A stretch of DNA of 52,997 nucleotides from Silicimonas sp. (GTDB lineage Bacteria; Pseudomonadota; Alphaproteobacteria; Rhodobacterales; Rhodobacteraceae), in NCBI GenBank assembly GCA_022819605.1, contig JAJEGW010000024.1:1-52997 (forward strand). Direction: 5' to 3'. Position numbers and translations under genes: made by a program. How positions within the stretch are numbered: position 1 is the stretch's first letter; each line of letters opens with the position of its first letter. This document shows, one piece after another, positions 8,655-17,970 of this stretch. The notes beneath the pieces are model-generated. The model searched no databases, was not told where the DNA came from, and saw nothing but the letters and a program-made list of their open reading frames with translations.

Positions 8655-10229
8655 ATGCCCGCTTCCCCTCACCAACGCCTGCTTGTGGTGGACTTCGGCA
8701 GCCAGGTGACCCAGCTCATCGCGCGACGGCTGCGCGAGTTGAACGTCTATTGCGAAATCCATCCATTCCAGAAAGTGACCGAAGCGTTTCTGCAGGAGTT
8801 TGCGCCAAAGGCGGTGATCTTCTCGGGTGGTCCCGCCAGCGTCCTGGACGGCGAGGCACCCCGCCCGCCTGAGTGCATCTTTGAAATAGGCGTACCGATT
8901 CTCGGAATTTGCTATGGTCAGCAGATCATGATGGACATGCTCGGCGGCACGGTCGAAGGAGGCAAGATCTCGGGCGGAGGCGGCACTGCCGAGTTCGGTC
9001 GCGCCTTCGTCGAGCCCCGCGGCACGCTTCCGGTTCTGGAGGGCTGGTTCGACGGCGGCCGCGAACAGGTCTGGATGAGTCATGGAGACCACGTCTCCAC
9101 GCTTGCGCCGGGCTTCGAGTCATTCGGCACGTCGCCGAATGCGCCATTCGCGATCGTCGCGGACACGGACAGAGACTTCTACGCGGTCCAGTTCCATCCG
9201 GAAGTGCATCACACGCCGAAGGGCGCAAGGTTCTTCGAGAATTTCGTTCGGCTCGCAGGTTTCACGGGCGACTGGACCATGGCAAGCTACAAAAGCGAGG
9301 CGATCCGGAAGATCCGCGAGCAGGTCGGCAACGCGCGCGTGATTTGCGGACTGTCAGGAGGCGTCGACAGTTCGGTTGCAGCAGTGCTGATCCACGAGGC
9401 GATCGGCGACCATCTCACATGCGTCTTTGTCGATCACGGCCTGCTTCGCCAGAACGAGGCCGAAGAGGTCGCCACGATGTTCCGCGACCACTACAACATT
9501 CCGCTGATCCACGCAGACGAAGGCGAACTTTTCCTTTCCGCCCTAGACGGCCAGAGCGACCCGGAAACCAAGCGAAAAATCATCGGTGGGCTTTTTGTCG
9601 ACGTGTTCCAGAAGTGCGCCGACGAGATTGACGGCGTGGAATTCCTGGCCCAGGGAACGCTCTATCCCGACGTCATCGAGTCGGTAAGCTTTTCCGGAGG
9701 ACCGTCTGCCACCATCAAGTCGCACCACAACGTGGGCGGCCTGCCCGAAAGGATGGGCCTTCGGCTCGTCGAGCCGCTCCGCGAGCTGTTCAAGGACGAA
9801 GTCCGCGCCCTCGGCCAAGAGCTCGGGTTGCCGAAAGAGTTCATCGGCCGCCACCCCTTCCCTGGCCCCGGCCTTGCCATCCGGTGTCCCGGCGAGATCA
9901 CGCGCGACAAGCTTGACATCCTTCGTCGGGTCGACGCCGTCTACATCGACCAGATTCGCCGCCACGGGATCTACGACGAGATCTGGCAGGCATATGCCGC
10001 GATCCTGCCCGTACGAACTGTCGGCGTCATGGGCGACGGGCGAACATACGACTACGCCTGCACTCTTCGTGCGGTCACATCGGTCGACGGCATGACCGCC
10101 GACTACTACCCGTTCAGCCACGAATTCCTCGGAGAGACCGCGACCAGGATCATCAACGAAGTCCAGGGCATCAACCGGGTGACCTACGACATCACTTCGA
10201 AGCCCCCGGGAACAATCGAATGGGAATAG
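8655..10229 (+). CDS. guaA: GMP synthase (glutamine-hydrolysing)
   Basis: The enzyme converts XMP to GMP with ATP and glutamine-derived ammonia in the cytoplasm. The class I amidotransferase domain (about residues 8-200) has the nucleophile C86 in GICYGQQ and the partners H181 and E183 in QFHPEVHHT. The ATP-pyrophosphatase domain carries the P-loop SGGVDSS at 234-240. The C-terminal dimerisation domain ends [12 protein letters not shown], the canonical GuaA end. Length (524 residues) is normal. The open frame extends upstream to 8367, but ATG 8655 fits the family N terminus. It has no purine-gene neighbours here and appears monocistronic. Confidence 0.97.
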   Translation: MPASPHQRLLVVDFGSQVTQLIARRLRELNVYCEIHPFQKVTEAFLQEFAPKAVIFSGGPASVLDGEAPRPPECIFEIGVPILGICYGQQIMMDMLGGTVEGGKISGGGGTAEFGRAFVEPRGTLPVLEGWFDGGREQVWMSHGDHVSTLAPGFESFGTSPNAPFAIVADTDRDFYAVQFHPEVHHTPKGARFFENFVRLAGFTGDWTMASYKSEAIRKIREQVGNARVICGLSGGVDSSVAAVLIHEAIGDHLTCVFVDHGLLRQNEAEEVATMFRDHYNIPLIHADEGELFLSALDGQSDPETKRKIIGGLFVDVFQKCADEIDGVEFLAQGTLYPDVIESVSFSGGPSATIKSHHNVGGLPERMGLRLVEPLRELFKDEVRALGQELGLPKEFIGRHPFPGPGLAIRCPGEITRDKLDILRRVDAVYIDQIRRHGIYDEIWQAYAAILPVRTVGVMGDGRTYDYACTLRAVTSVDGMTADYYPFSHEFLGETATRIINEVQGINRVTYDITSKPPGTIEWE

Positions 10230-10374
10230 CTGCCGCGAGCAATTCGAGACCCGCCCTGGTGCCACGCATCTCAGCCCTTGGTCTCCCGGAATTCTGCACG
10301 TCCGGGGCTTCCCGTCGCGAGAGGCATTCCAGGCAGGAGAGAGCGTTGTTCGGAGCCAGCTGGACGCGCCTCGC

Positions 10375-11253
10375 ATGACGGACGATTCAAGACCTCTGCT
10401 TGCTGCCCTGTGGATGACGGGCGCCGTAGTCAGCTTCTCGACCATGGCGGTCGCGGGCCGCGCCACCGCCGTCGAACTCGACAGTTTCGAAGTGATGATG
10501 TACCGCTCCTTCATTGGCCTTGCCATCGTGCTCGCCGTGGGCGGTGCCACCGGCAAGATCCGAGAAATCAGATTTGATCGGCTGCCGCTTCACCTCGTGC
10601 GCAACATCGGACACTTCGCCGGCCAGAATCTCTGGTATGTCGCGCTGTCTATGGTCACGCTTGCGCAACTCTTTGCGCTGGAGTTCACGACGCCGATCTG
10701 GGTCGTGATATTCGCGCTGGTCTTTGCAGGCGAGCGGTTGACCCGCGCTCGCGGCATGGCCGTCGCTCTCGGCTTCGCCGGGGTTCTCTGCGTTGCCCGC
10801 CCTGAAGGAAGCGGCGACGCGCTGGGACTCGTGCTGGCTGCAGCCGCAGCCATCGGTTTCGCGTGCTCGATCGTCGGGACCAAGCTGCTCATGCGGACCG
10901 AAACCGTCTTTGGCGTGCTCTTCTGGCTGACCGTCATGCAGGCGTTCATGGGAACCTTCACTGCGGGCTGGGACGGCGACATCGCCTGGCCTTCGGCCCA
11001 GACCTGGCCTTGGGTGGTGCTGTTCGGGTGCGGCGGGCTCTTGGCGCATACATGCATTACCAACGCGCTCGCGGTCGCGCCGGCCATCGTCGTCACGCCA
11101 ATGGACTTTGTCCGCCTCCCAGCAATCGCGATCATAGGCGCATTCTTCTACGCCGAGCCACTGGATGCCTGGGTATTGCTTGGCGCCGCCCTGATTTTCG
11201 GCGGCAATTACGCGAACCTGCTGAACGAAACCAAGCGCAGGCGCCGGGCTTGA
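10375..11253 (+). CDS. DMT-superfamily (EamA) transporter
   Basis: The protein has 292 residues and about ten predicted membrane helices in two EamA repeats. The first repeat includes MYRSFIGLAIVLAV and ALEFTTPIWVVIFALVFAGERLTRARGMAV; the second includes TPMDFVRLPAIAIIGAFFYAEPLDAWVLLGAALIFGGNY. DMT exporters move amino acids, purines or other metabolites across the inner membrane; the substrate is not readable. It starts about 145 bases after guaA and is followed by a second, divergent-in-sequence DMT gene in the same direction. Confidence 0.88.
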   Translation: MTDDSRPLLAALWMTGAVVSFSTMAVAGRATAVELDSFEVMMYRSFIGLAIVLAVGGATGKIREIRFDRLPLHLVRNIGHFAGQNLWYVALSMVTLAQLFALEFTTPIWVVIFALVFAGERLTRARGMAVALGFAGVLCVARPEGSGDALGLVLAAAAAIGFACSIVGTKLLMRTETVFGVLFWLTVMQAFMGTFTAGWDGDIAWPSAQTWPWVVLFGCGGLLAHTCITNALAVAPAIVVTPMDFVRLPAIAIIGAFFYAEPLDAWVLLGAALIFGGNYANLLNETKRRRRA

Positions 11254-11438
11254 CGAGCCCGAGACGCGACAACGCTCGACCGGAGATCGCCGCGCCGCAG
11301 CACGTGCGCGTGACTTGACGGCAGCAGCGGCCCCGCCCTGGACCTATGTGGGCGTGGCCCGCCTTGCCGAATCTGGACAGTACGGAATTCAGCAACTTTC
11401 GGGTCGCTTTCAGCAGTTCCGGCGGATAGGCGGCCCGC

Positions 11439-12353
11439 GTGACTGAAGATCGAATTCCCGTACGGGCATGGATCGACCTCGCGCTGCTCGCCCTTCTCTG
11501 GGGCGGTTCGTTCCTCGCGATTCGCGAGGCACTCGACGAAATCGGCTTCCTCACTTCTGTTGCGCACAGGGTGACCTGGGCATCGATCATGCTCTGGATC
11601 ATCGTGGCCGCACGTCGCCTCGCCGTGCCTCGGTCGCTTCGTGCATGGAGTGCGTTCTTCGTCATGGGATGCCTGAACAACGTGATCCCGTTCACGTTGA
11701 TGGCTTGGGGCCAGCTAAGCATCGAGAGTGGACTGACGGCGATTCTGAATGCCACGTCGGCAATTTGGGCCGTTCTTGTCGCGGCGCTGTTCTTTGCCGA
11801 CGAACGCCTGACCATGCGGCGGGCCATCGGTGTCCTGATCGGCTTTCTGGGCGTTTCCACCGCGATCGGGCTTCAGAATCTTGCCAGCCTGGAATTGCGA
11901 TCCCTGGCGCAATTGGCCGTCATCGGTGGAGCGATCAGCTATGCTTTCGCGGGCTGCTGGGCGCGCGCCAGGCTGCAGGACCAGTCACCGCTCGTCGCAG
12001 CGGCGGGCATGCTCACTTGCTCCACCCTTGTCATGCTGCCGCTGTCCCGCACACTCGAAGGACCGCTTGAATTCGACCTTAGCCTCTCTACCTGGGCCGC
12101 AATTGCCTACTTTGCGCTGGCAGCCACGGCTGCAGCCTACATACTGTACTACCGCATTCTGGCAGCTGCCGGGGCGGGCAACCTGTTACTCGTGACGTTG
12201 ATGATTCCTCCCATCGCCATCCTGCTTGGCTCTTGGGCACGGGATGAGGCCCTGACTTCCAGCGCCTATCTCGGCTTCGCACTTCTGGGCGCGGGGCTCC
12301 TCGTTCTTGACGGGCGAATCAGCAACGCCGTCAGAAAAAGCCTGTCCCGCTGA
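11439..12353 (+). CDS. DMT-superfamily (EamA) transporter, second copy
   Basis: The protein has 304 residues. The N-terminal helix contains LALLALLWGGSFLAIREAL, typical of EamA transporters, and the two-repeat layout ends with ARDEALTSSAYLGFALLGAGLLVLDGR. The sequence is clearly different from the DMT protein just upstream, so this is not a recent tandem duplication. The start is a GTG at 11439, preceded by a purine-rich GGCGGATAGG. The substrate is unknown. It may share a transcript with the P-loop ATPase gene that begins about 55 bases downstream, although their functions show no obvious link. Confidence 0.87.
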   Translation: MTEDRIPVRAWIDLALLALLWGGSFLAIREALDEIGFLTSVAHRVTWASIMLWIIVAARRLAVPRSLRAWSAFFVMGCLNNVIPFTLMAWGQLSIESGLTAILNATSAIWAVLVAALFFADERLTMRRAIGVLIGFLGVSTAIGLQNLASLELRSLAQLAVIGGAISYAFAGCWARARLQDQSPLVAAAGMLTCSTLVMLPLSRTLEGPLEFDLSLSTWAAIAYFALAATAAAYILYYRILAAAGAGNLLLVTLMIPPIAILLGSWARDEALTSSAYLGFALLGAGLLVLDGRISNAVRKSLSR

Positions 12354-12408
12354 TTGACCGAGCCTGTCTCGCCCCTTAATTCCCATGCCGAGGAAAGGGA
12401 CGGGACAC

Positions 12409-13263
12409 ATGCTCTACAAATGCGCCGATGAATGGCGCGATGCGCCCGAAAAGCGGATCCTGCTGTTTGGCATGTCCGGGCTCGGAAAGACTCACGTCTC
12501 CGACATGCTCCGGGCAACCGGAAAGTGGTTCCACTACTCGGTCGATTACCGCATCGGCACCCGCTACATGGGCGAGGCGATCTCCGACAACCTCAAGCGC
12601 GAGGCGATGAAGAGCCCGCTGCTTCGCGAACTGCTGATGACGGACTCGGTACGGATTCGCTCGAACATCACCTTCGGCAACCTCACGCCCCTCTCCGCCT
12701 ATCTCGGCAAGCCCGGAGATCCCGACAGGGGCGGCGTGCCATGGGAGGAGTACCTGCGTCGGCAAAAGCTGCATCGCGACGCGGAGCGCGCCGCCATGCT
12801 GGATACCGGCCACTTCGCCGGGCGCGCCGCCGAGATCTACGGTTATCCGCATTTCGTCTGCGACACGTCCGGCTCGATCTGCGAAGTCGTGACACCGGAA
12901 AATCCCCAGGACCCGATCCTGACGGCGCTTGGAGACCAGGTCCTGATGATATGGATCGAGGGCTCCGACCACCATGCAGACGAACTCTCAAGGCGCTTCG
13001 ACAAGGCTCCAAAGCCAATGAGCTTCACGGACGATTTCCTTGAGGAAATCTGGAACGCCTACCTCGCCGAGGCCGGCGATACGCCCGAAACCGTGGACCC
13101 TGACGCCTTCGTGCGCTGGGCATACGCGAAAGCGCTTGCGCACCGCCAGCCCCGCTATCGCGCCATGGCCGAAAACTGGGGCGTAACCGTCAGCGCCGAC
13201 GCGATTGCGGCCGTCGACACCGAAGACGACATGATTGATCTCGTTGCCGAGGCACTCGGCTAG
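12409..13263 (+). CDS. Conserved P-loop ATPase of rhodobacterial type, function unknown
   Basis: The protein has about 284 residues and an N-terminal Walker A motif GMSGLGKT at residues 21-28, followed by conserved blocks FHYSVDYRIGTRYMGE, SVRIRSNITFGNLTPLSAYLGKPGDP, DTGHFAGRA and CDTSGSICEVV. I recognise this as a protein widespread in rhodobacteria and annotated only as ATPase; the fold resembles nucleotide or shikimate kinases. ATG 12409 is preceded by GGGACGGGA; an ATG 24 bases earlier is possible. It is about 90 bases upstream of metA in the same direction. No substrate can be assigned. Confidence 0.82.
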   Translation: MLYKCADEWRDAPEKRILLFGMSGLGKTHVSDMLRATGKWFHYSVDYRIGTRYMGEAISDNLKREAMKSPLLRELLMTDSVRIRSNITFGNLTPLSAYLGKPGDPDRGGVPWEEYLRRQKLHRDAERAAMLDTGHFAGRAAEIYGYPHFVCDTSGSICEVVTPENPQDPILTALGDQVLMIWIEGSDHHADELSRRFDKAPKPMSFTDDFLEEIWNAYLAEAGDTPETVDPDAFVRWAYAKALAHRQPRYRAMAENWGVTVSADAIAAVDTEDDMIDLVAEALG

Positions 13264-13354
13264 CCCGACGCCCGGCACAACGTGACAGAGAGTTCCCTGC
13301 CTTGTGAATCGTCCGGCCTCTCGCTATCTCGGAAGGTCTGAACCGGAGACGCCA

Positions 13355-14290
13355 ATGCCGATCAAGCTGCCTTCAAACCTTCCTGCCTTCCAGGTCCTAT
13401 CGCATGAAGGGGTAATGGTGATGGATGAGGAACTGGCGTCTCATCAGGACATCCGGCCGCTGAAAATCGGCCTTCTCAACCTGATGCCCAAGAAGATTCA
13501 GACCGAGAACCAGTTCGCCAGGCTGATCGGCGCCACGCCGCTGCAGATCGACTTCCGGCTCATCCGCATGTCCGAGCACAAGACCAGGAACACGGCCGCC
13601 GAGCACATGGCCGAGTTCTATCGGCCATTCCAGGAGATCCGCGACGAGAAGTTCGATGGCCTCGTCATCACGGGCGCGCCGATCGAACACCTGCCTTTCG
13701 AGGATGTGTCGTACTGGGACGAACTCAAGGAGGTCATGGACTGGACCCAGTCGAACGTGCATTCCACCTTCGGCATCTGCTGGGGCGGCATGGCCATGAT
13801 CAACCATTTCCACGGCGTCGAGAAGCACCTGCTCAAGGCCAAGACATTCGGCTGCTATCGGCAGGCCAACATGGATCCGGCCTCGCCCTACCTTCGCGGC
13901 TTCTCCGACGACTGTTACATTCCCATCAGCCGCTGGACCGAAATGCGCGAGGAGGAGATTCGGGCTGCCGGCCTCAGGACGTTGCTTGGCAGCAAGGAGA
14001 CGGGACCGTGCCTGGTGGCCGACGAGGCGCATCGGGCTCTCTACATCTTCAATCACTTCGAATACGACAGCGAAACCCTAAGGGAGGAATACGAGCGCGA
14101 CATCGCCAACGGGACACCGATTGGCGTGCCGGTCAACTATTTCGCCGACGACGACCCCGGCGCGGCACCGACGAACCGCTGGAGAAGCCACGCGCATCTC
14201 CTGTTTGGCAACTGGGTCTCGGAAATCTACCTCACGACACCATTCGACATGAATCTCATCGGCGTGGAGTCTACCGATCTCCGCATTTGA
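13355..14290 (+). CDS. metA: Homoserine O-acyltransferase (MetA), predicted acetyl-CoA dependent
   Basis: The enzyme activates homoserine in methionine synthesis. The 311-residue protein carries the triad C142 (GICWGG), H234 and E236 (FNHFEYD), with the usual MetA N terminus ([11 protein letters not shown]). Residue 111 is glutamate, in [16 protein letters not shown]. Published work on MetA links glutamate at this position to acetyl-CoA and glycine to succinyl-CoA, so this one should make O-acetylhomoserine. ATG 13355 has GGAG upstream and matches the family start; the frame extends 51 bases further up. No SAM riboswitch was recognised in the leader. Confidence 0.95.
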   Translation: MPIKLPSNLPAFQVLSHEGVMVMDEELASHQDIRPLKIGLLNLMPKKIQTENQFARLIGATPLQIDFRLIRMSEHKTRNTAAEHMAEFYRPFQEIRDEKFDGLVITGAPIEHLPFEDVSYWDELKEVMDWTQSNVHSTFGICWGGMAMINHFHGVEKHLLKAKTFGCYRQANMDPASPYLRGFSDDCYIPISRWTEMREEEIRAAGLRTLLGSKETGPCLVADEAHRALYIFNHFEYDSETLREEYERDIANGTPIGVPVNYFADDDPGAAPTNRWRSHAHLLFGNWVSEIYLTTPFDMNLIGVESTDLRI

Positions 14291-14625
14291 TGGAGCCCTG
14301 GTTCCGGACCGGCGTGAGACATTCCGTCAGAATTCTCAGCCTTGCGGAACACAGTCCACACGACCAATCGCCGGTGCCGACAATCGTCAAGCACCTCCAC
14401 GGATTGCGCCTCTGGCGCTCCACGCCTACGTATTAGACAAAATAAAGGCGCTTAACATGTTCCGTCCTTGCGAAGGAATCATGCCGATTTTCCGAAATGC
14501 CGAACGTCATGACGGCACTTGTCTCGGCTTTGCAGGCATTGGAACCGACATCGATAGGATCGGGTGCTGCCATGCGTCCCGAAACGTGATCGGGCTGGAT
14601 CTCTCCAGGTCCGGAATCCAGTGGA
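14291..14625 (+). other. Gene-free interval between metA and the TetR gene
   Basis: No convincing reading frame, tRNA or strong hairpin is visible in these 335 bases. A local AT-rich patch (14433-14450, containing ATTAGACAAAATAAA) stands out against the GC-rich background and could be promoter-proximal for the regulator, but no good pair of promoter hexamers was found. Confidence 0.4.
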
Positions 14626-15243
14626 ATGGCTAAGCGCGGCTATCATCACGGCGACCTCCGCCGCGCCCTCGTCGACGCGGCACTGAATCTGATCGAGGAA
14701 AAGGGGCCGACTGGGTTCACGCTGTCGGAAGCGGCGAAACTGGCGGGCGTGACACCGGCTGCCGTCTACCGTCACTTCGAGGGTCGCGATGACCTGATCG
14801 CCGAGATCGCCCGGCAGGGTTTCGAGACCTTTGCAGATCTCATGGAGTATGCATACGACACCGGACAGCCCTCGTCCCTTGCATCGTTCGAGGCGACGGG
14901 ACACGCATATCTCGCCTTCGCACGGCGGCATCCTGGACACTATGTTGCAATGTTCGAGAGCGGGATCTCGATCAACCGCACGCCAGAGCTCGCCAAGGTC
15001 GCGCAACGTGCTTTCGGCGTTCTTGAGAAGGCTGCGGCCGAGTTGTCAAAGAACATTCCTCCCGACAAGCGCCCGCCACCGCAGATGTTCTCAGCACATG
15101 TCTGGGCGCTAAGCCATGGTGTCGTCGAGCTCTTTGCGCGCGGTGCGCCCGGAACCAAATCGCCGTTTCCGCCAGAAGACCTGCTCGAAGCAGGCATCGG
15201 GATCTACCTGCGCGGACTCGGCCTGATCGACCGAGACGAGTGA
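14626..15243 (+). CDS. TetR/AcrR-family transcriptional regulator
   Basis: The 205-residue protein has a TetR helix-turn-helix at about residues 8-55 (GFTLSEAAKLAGVTPAAVYRHFEGRDDLI). The C-terminal ligand domain resembles the WHG type, with AYLAFARRHPGHYVAMF and an ALSHGVVELF segment. Such proteins are usually repressors released by a small hydrophobic ligand. The neighbouring genes (metA upstream, a small membrane protein convergent downstream) do not reveal the regulon, and no clear palindromic operator was identified next to it. Confidence 0.88.
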   Translation: MAKRGYHHGDLRRALVDAALNLIEEKGPTGFTLSEAAKLAGVTPAAVYRHFEGRDDLIAEIARQGFETFADLMEYAYDTGQPSSLASFEATGHAYLAFARRHPGHYVAMFESGISINRTPELAKVAQRAFGVLEKAAAELSKNIPPDKRPPPQMFSAHVWALSHGVVELFARGAPGTKSPFPPEDLLEAGIGIYLRGLGLIDRDE

Positions 15244-15681
15244 TCGCGAACGTTCACGGGCTCTTCTTGCCAGCGATCCAGGTCAACGAGCAAAGCCAGG
15301 ACACAAAGGTCGTCCGGGGCGGGGCCGTCCGATGCCGTCGAATTTGCGAAACGGGTGCCGTGACTTGACGGAACGAAATGAGCCTAGAACCGAAAGTCCG
15401 GATATCGGCTGCAGGGCTATGGTTCACCAGGAGGGGCTGAACTTCCGTTGGCCGGACAGCGCGACATCGACGGTCAGCCGCGGCCCTGCCCCGCCCTGCG
15501 AACTCCCCAATGGATCATCCCCGGCCGCATTCCCAAACGATGGCAATTGACCACGTCGGGACAGCGAAATTGCTTCGCGAGACAGGCGGCGACGAACGGA
15601 ACCGGTTCGACAAGGACCAAAATGTCAATGAAGGGTAACAACGCCAGCCTGACCGCTCAACGACGATGCCACGGTTCCTTG
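15244..15681 (+). other. Gene-free interval after the TetR gene
   Basis: These 438 bases lie between two convergent genes. Open frames here lack recognisable protein features and most are shadows. No tRNA, transposon end or strong hairpin was seen. A CGTGACTTGACGG string near 15357 also occurs near 11308, but it is short and its context differs. Confidence 0.4.
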
Positions 15682-15960
15682 TCACGCGGCACTGTCGCCG
15701 CGTCCTGCCTCCTCAAGCGCTCTCACCGACTGCCGAATGTCCCGAACGAAAATGACGGGAGCCACGACAAAGACCGCACCGATGAACGACACGGCAATGC
15801 CGAATGCGGCACCCAAGACCCCTCCCGCAAGCGCACCAACCGACCACTGGCCGAGCGTGGCACCAATCCCAAGTCCGCCAACCGCGCCAATGGCCAACAG
15901 TATCCACAAAGCGAGCTCAAGCAGCATGCCATGGCTCTTGACCACAAGTCTGCTCAACAT
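15682..15960 (-). CDS. Small glycine-rich integral membrane protein
   Basis: The 92-residue product has two hydrophobic segments, MLLELALWILLAIGAVGGLGIGA and ALAGGVLGAAFGIAVSFIGAVFVVAPVIF, followed by a charged tail (VRDIRQSVRALEEAGRG). GGGAGG stands eight bases before ATG 15960, which strongly supports the start. Similar short two-helix proteins of unknown function occur in many proteobacteria. It is convergent with the TetR gene. No function can be assigned. Confidence 0.7.
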   Translation of the reverse strand: MLSRLVVKSHGMLLELALWILLAIGAVGGLGIGATLGQWSVGALAGGVLGAAFGIAVSFIGAVFVVAPVIFVRDIRQSVRALEEAGRGDSAA

Positions 15961-16228
15961 TTTGCGTGCCTCCCATATCTGAATCGCGCGCCAAACTTGT
16001 ACATGCCACGCAAACAGGACAACCCGCTTCTACCTGACCGAAACGATCCGGCGAACACAAAATGTCCTCGAAAATCGGGGATTGGCCAGCCGCACGTGCC
16101 TGGAGGAACCGGCAGGACGAGGTTCAGTGCCATCGGAGAGCCGCCAATTCGCAGAAATTAAGTTCTGCATTGCAGCGATGCCAACGGACGGACTGGCAAA
16201 GTACGCCGTTGCTGCCTATCTGCATCTC

Positions 16229-16810
16229 ATGGACTCTGAACAGTTCCCTCGCCTCGTCTATCTGCTGCTCCTGCTGACAGCCGTCGGTGGGTGGTTCATT
16301 GCGGAGAGCAGGACGGCCATTGGCAAGTCGCTGCGCATGTTCCTGGCTTGGGGACTGATTTTTCTTGGTGTCGTGGCCGTATACGGTCTCTGGGACGACA
16401 TTCGTCGCGACATCGTCCCCCGCCAGTCCGTGATTTCGGACGGATCTTCGATTCACGTCCCTCGCGGACGCGGCGGACATTTTTTCCTCCAGGTCGACGT
16501 GAACGGCACGCCAGTGGACTTCATCGTCGACACGGGCGCCACGGAAGTGGTTCTGTCGCTTGAAGACGCGCGCCGTGCGGGATTCGACCCGGACAACCTG
16601 GCGTTTCTGGGCACGGCTCACACTGCAAACGGGCCAGTCAAGACCGCCTTTGCTACTGCGGACGTCATGTCCCTGGGGCCGGTTCGATTCGAGCGCGTGC
16701 GCGTGGCAGTGAACAGCGGAGACATGAACGATTCGCTTCTCGGAATGAGCTTTCTTTCGCGATTCGAACGGCTTGAAATATCCGATGAAGGCTTGATCTT
16801 GACCCCATGA
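16229..16810 (+). CDS. Membrane-anchored retropepsin-like aspartic protease (TIGR02281 type)
   Basis: The protein has about 193 residues. Two N-terminal hydrophobic segments (LVYLLLLLTAVGGWFIAESR and FLAWGLIFLGVVAVYGLWDDIRR) precede a clan AA protease domain with the catalytic triplet in FIVDTGATEVVLS. Downstream are GPVRFERVRVAV and LLGMSFLSRFERLEI, the family's second conserved block. One catalytic aspartate per chain implies dimerisation, as in retroviral proteases. ATG 16229 (MDSEQFPRL) fits the family N terminus, although no strong ribosome-binding site precedes it; an in-frame ATG 16179 is possible. It converges on holC with a gap of about 40 bases. The physiological substrate is unknown. 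Confidence 0.83.
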   Translation: MDSEQFPRLVYLLLLLTAVGGWFIAESRTAIGKSLRMFLAWGLIFLGVVAVYGLWDDIRRDIVPRQSVISDGSSIHVPRGRGGHFFLQVDVNGTPVDFIVDTGATEVVLSLEDARRAGFDPDNLAFLGTAHTANGPVKTAFATADVMSLGPVRFERVRVAVNSGDMNDSLLGMSFLSRFERLEISDEGLILTP

Positions 16811-16849
16811 GGAGCATGTTTCACTAAGTGCGACAATCGCCGCTGGCCG

Positions 16850-17314
16850 CTATTTCTGCTCCGGCGTGCTTTCCGCTTTCTTGGTCCAGCGCCCCTGGTC
16901 TTCCGCCCAGTATTGCGCCACTGCACCTGCCTCAGTCAGTGTCCGCCACTGCTCGCGTGCATGCTCGACGGCCGCAGGGTCGGCACCGTTGAACAGTATG
17001 CAGACCCTTTCTTTCGCTGCGACCTCGAAGGCCCCGACTTCAGCCCCATCCACGCTGATCAAGCAATTCGGGTCGTTGCCTGGCTCTCCTGTCGTCAGGA
17101 GCACAGGCTGTTCGCTGTCATGCGGACCGCCGGCAAGGCCGTGCGGCAGGAACCCGTCACCGAGCCAGAGCTGTCGATCCAGATGTTCAAGCAGGGTTTC
17201 CTCGCGCGCGCGAACCGCAACCTTCCAACCCGCCTCAAGCGACTTGCCGATCAGGACCGGCAGGGTCGCCTCAAGCGAACGCTTGGTCAGGTGATAGAAA
17301 TAGGCCGCACCCAT
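16850..17314 (-). CDS. holC: DNA polymerase III chi subunit
   Basis: The 154-residue product starts with the canonical MGAAYFYHLT and contains WLGDGFLPHGLAGGPHDSEQPVLLT and the C-terminal WRTLTEAGAVAQYWAEDQGRW, all diagnostic of HolC. Chi links the clamp loader to single-strand DNA-binding protein at the replication fork. An upstream in-frame ATG at 17332 would add six residues, but the family starts at MGAAYF. In many alphaproteobacteria holC follows pepA (leucyl aminopeptidase), with lptF divergent. Here the lptF neighbour is present but pepA is not. Confidence 0.93.
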   Translation of the reverse strand: MGAAYFYHLTKRSLEATLPVLIGKSLEAGWKVAVRAREETLLEHLDRQLWLGDGFLPHGLAGGPHDSEQPVLLTTGEPGNDPNCLISVDGAEVGAFEVAAKERVCILFNGADPAAVEHAREQWRTLTEAGAVAQYWAEDQGRWTKKAESTPEQK

Positions 17315-17688
17315 CAGCAGTCTCTGCGACATCCCAATCCGCCGGGTGCCCCGGAGATTTGCCCTTCTTGGAGCAGAGCGCAATCATCGACGGTCAAGAC
17401 GACAGGTGCGGAACAACTGTACATAGCGACTTTGCCTCTCGGTCGGGTACGCTCCTGCCTACAGGAATTCGCACGCAGGTGAAATCTCCATCTTCGATCA
17501 AGCGCTGCAAATGCACTGCCGTGCCCAAACAGCAAAGTTCCGGCCCTGCCCGGCGTTTGACTTTGGATTCGCAACTCATGCACGCATCCCTCCAACGACG
17601 AACCCGACCGTGCAACCGGATGCTGATCATCCCACCAAACCCAAGCTGACAATACCGTCGCGTCGTTCAGAAAGCAGTCTCGACCCGG
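17315..17688 (-). other. Gene-free interval upstream of holC
   Basis: This is where pepA is often found beside holC. No aminopeptidase motif or other credible protein was seen in any frame over these 374 bases, so the gene is absent rather than frameshifted. Nothing else is recognised here. Confidence 0.45.
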
Positions 17689-17940
17689 CTATTCGGACTT
17701 CGCCGCAGCAGGTTGCATTTGCTTTGGATGGAGCATCATGTCGCCCACTAAGGTCGCATCCGAATCCGCGATCCAGTCCTGGAAAATGACGTGAATGCAC
17801 CGCTCACAATCCGCACGACGCACGCTCTGCAGGTTCGCCTGAAATGATCTGCGTTCATACTGCAGAACGCTCAAGAAATTGCGCAACCGGTCACGACTTC
17901 CGCAATCTCCATTCCCAGCCAACCATGTTTCAACTGCCAA
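17689..17940 (-). CDS. Possible small hypothetical protein, perhaps a remnant
   Basis: An 83-codon frame (TTG start) encodes a plausible soluble sequence with three cysteines (GDCGSRDRLR, RRADCERCIHVIF) and an amphipathic middle (FLSVLQYERRSFQANLQ). The frame cannot be extended upstream because of a stop, so any signal peptide is missing. GC bias at third positions is weaker than in neighbouring genes, and no good ribosome-binding site precedes the TTG. It ends about 30 bases before lptF on the opposite strand. It may be a decaying gene or a chance frame. Confidence 0.28.
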   Translation of the reverse strand: MAVETWLAGNGDCGSRDRLRNFLSVLQYERRSFQANLQSVRRADCERCIHVIFQDWIADSDATLVGDMMLHPKQMQPAAAKSE

Positions 17941-17970
17941 GCCTATGGTCTAGACTCCGAGCGAATTGCG

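Noticed and set aside
11308..11320. CGTGACTTGACGG string shared with 15357-15369
   Set aside because: Two short copies 4 kb apart in different contexts, without a consistent -10 element or palindrome, are most likely coincidence.
13264..13354. SAM-type riboswitch before metA
   Set aside because: Leaders of alphaproteobacterial metA can carry SAM-II, but the short leader here shows neither its conserved sequence nor a matching pseudoknot.
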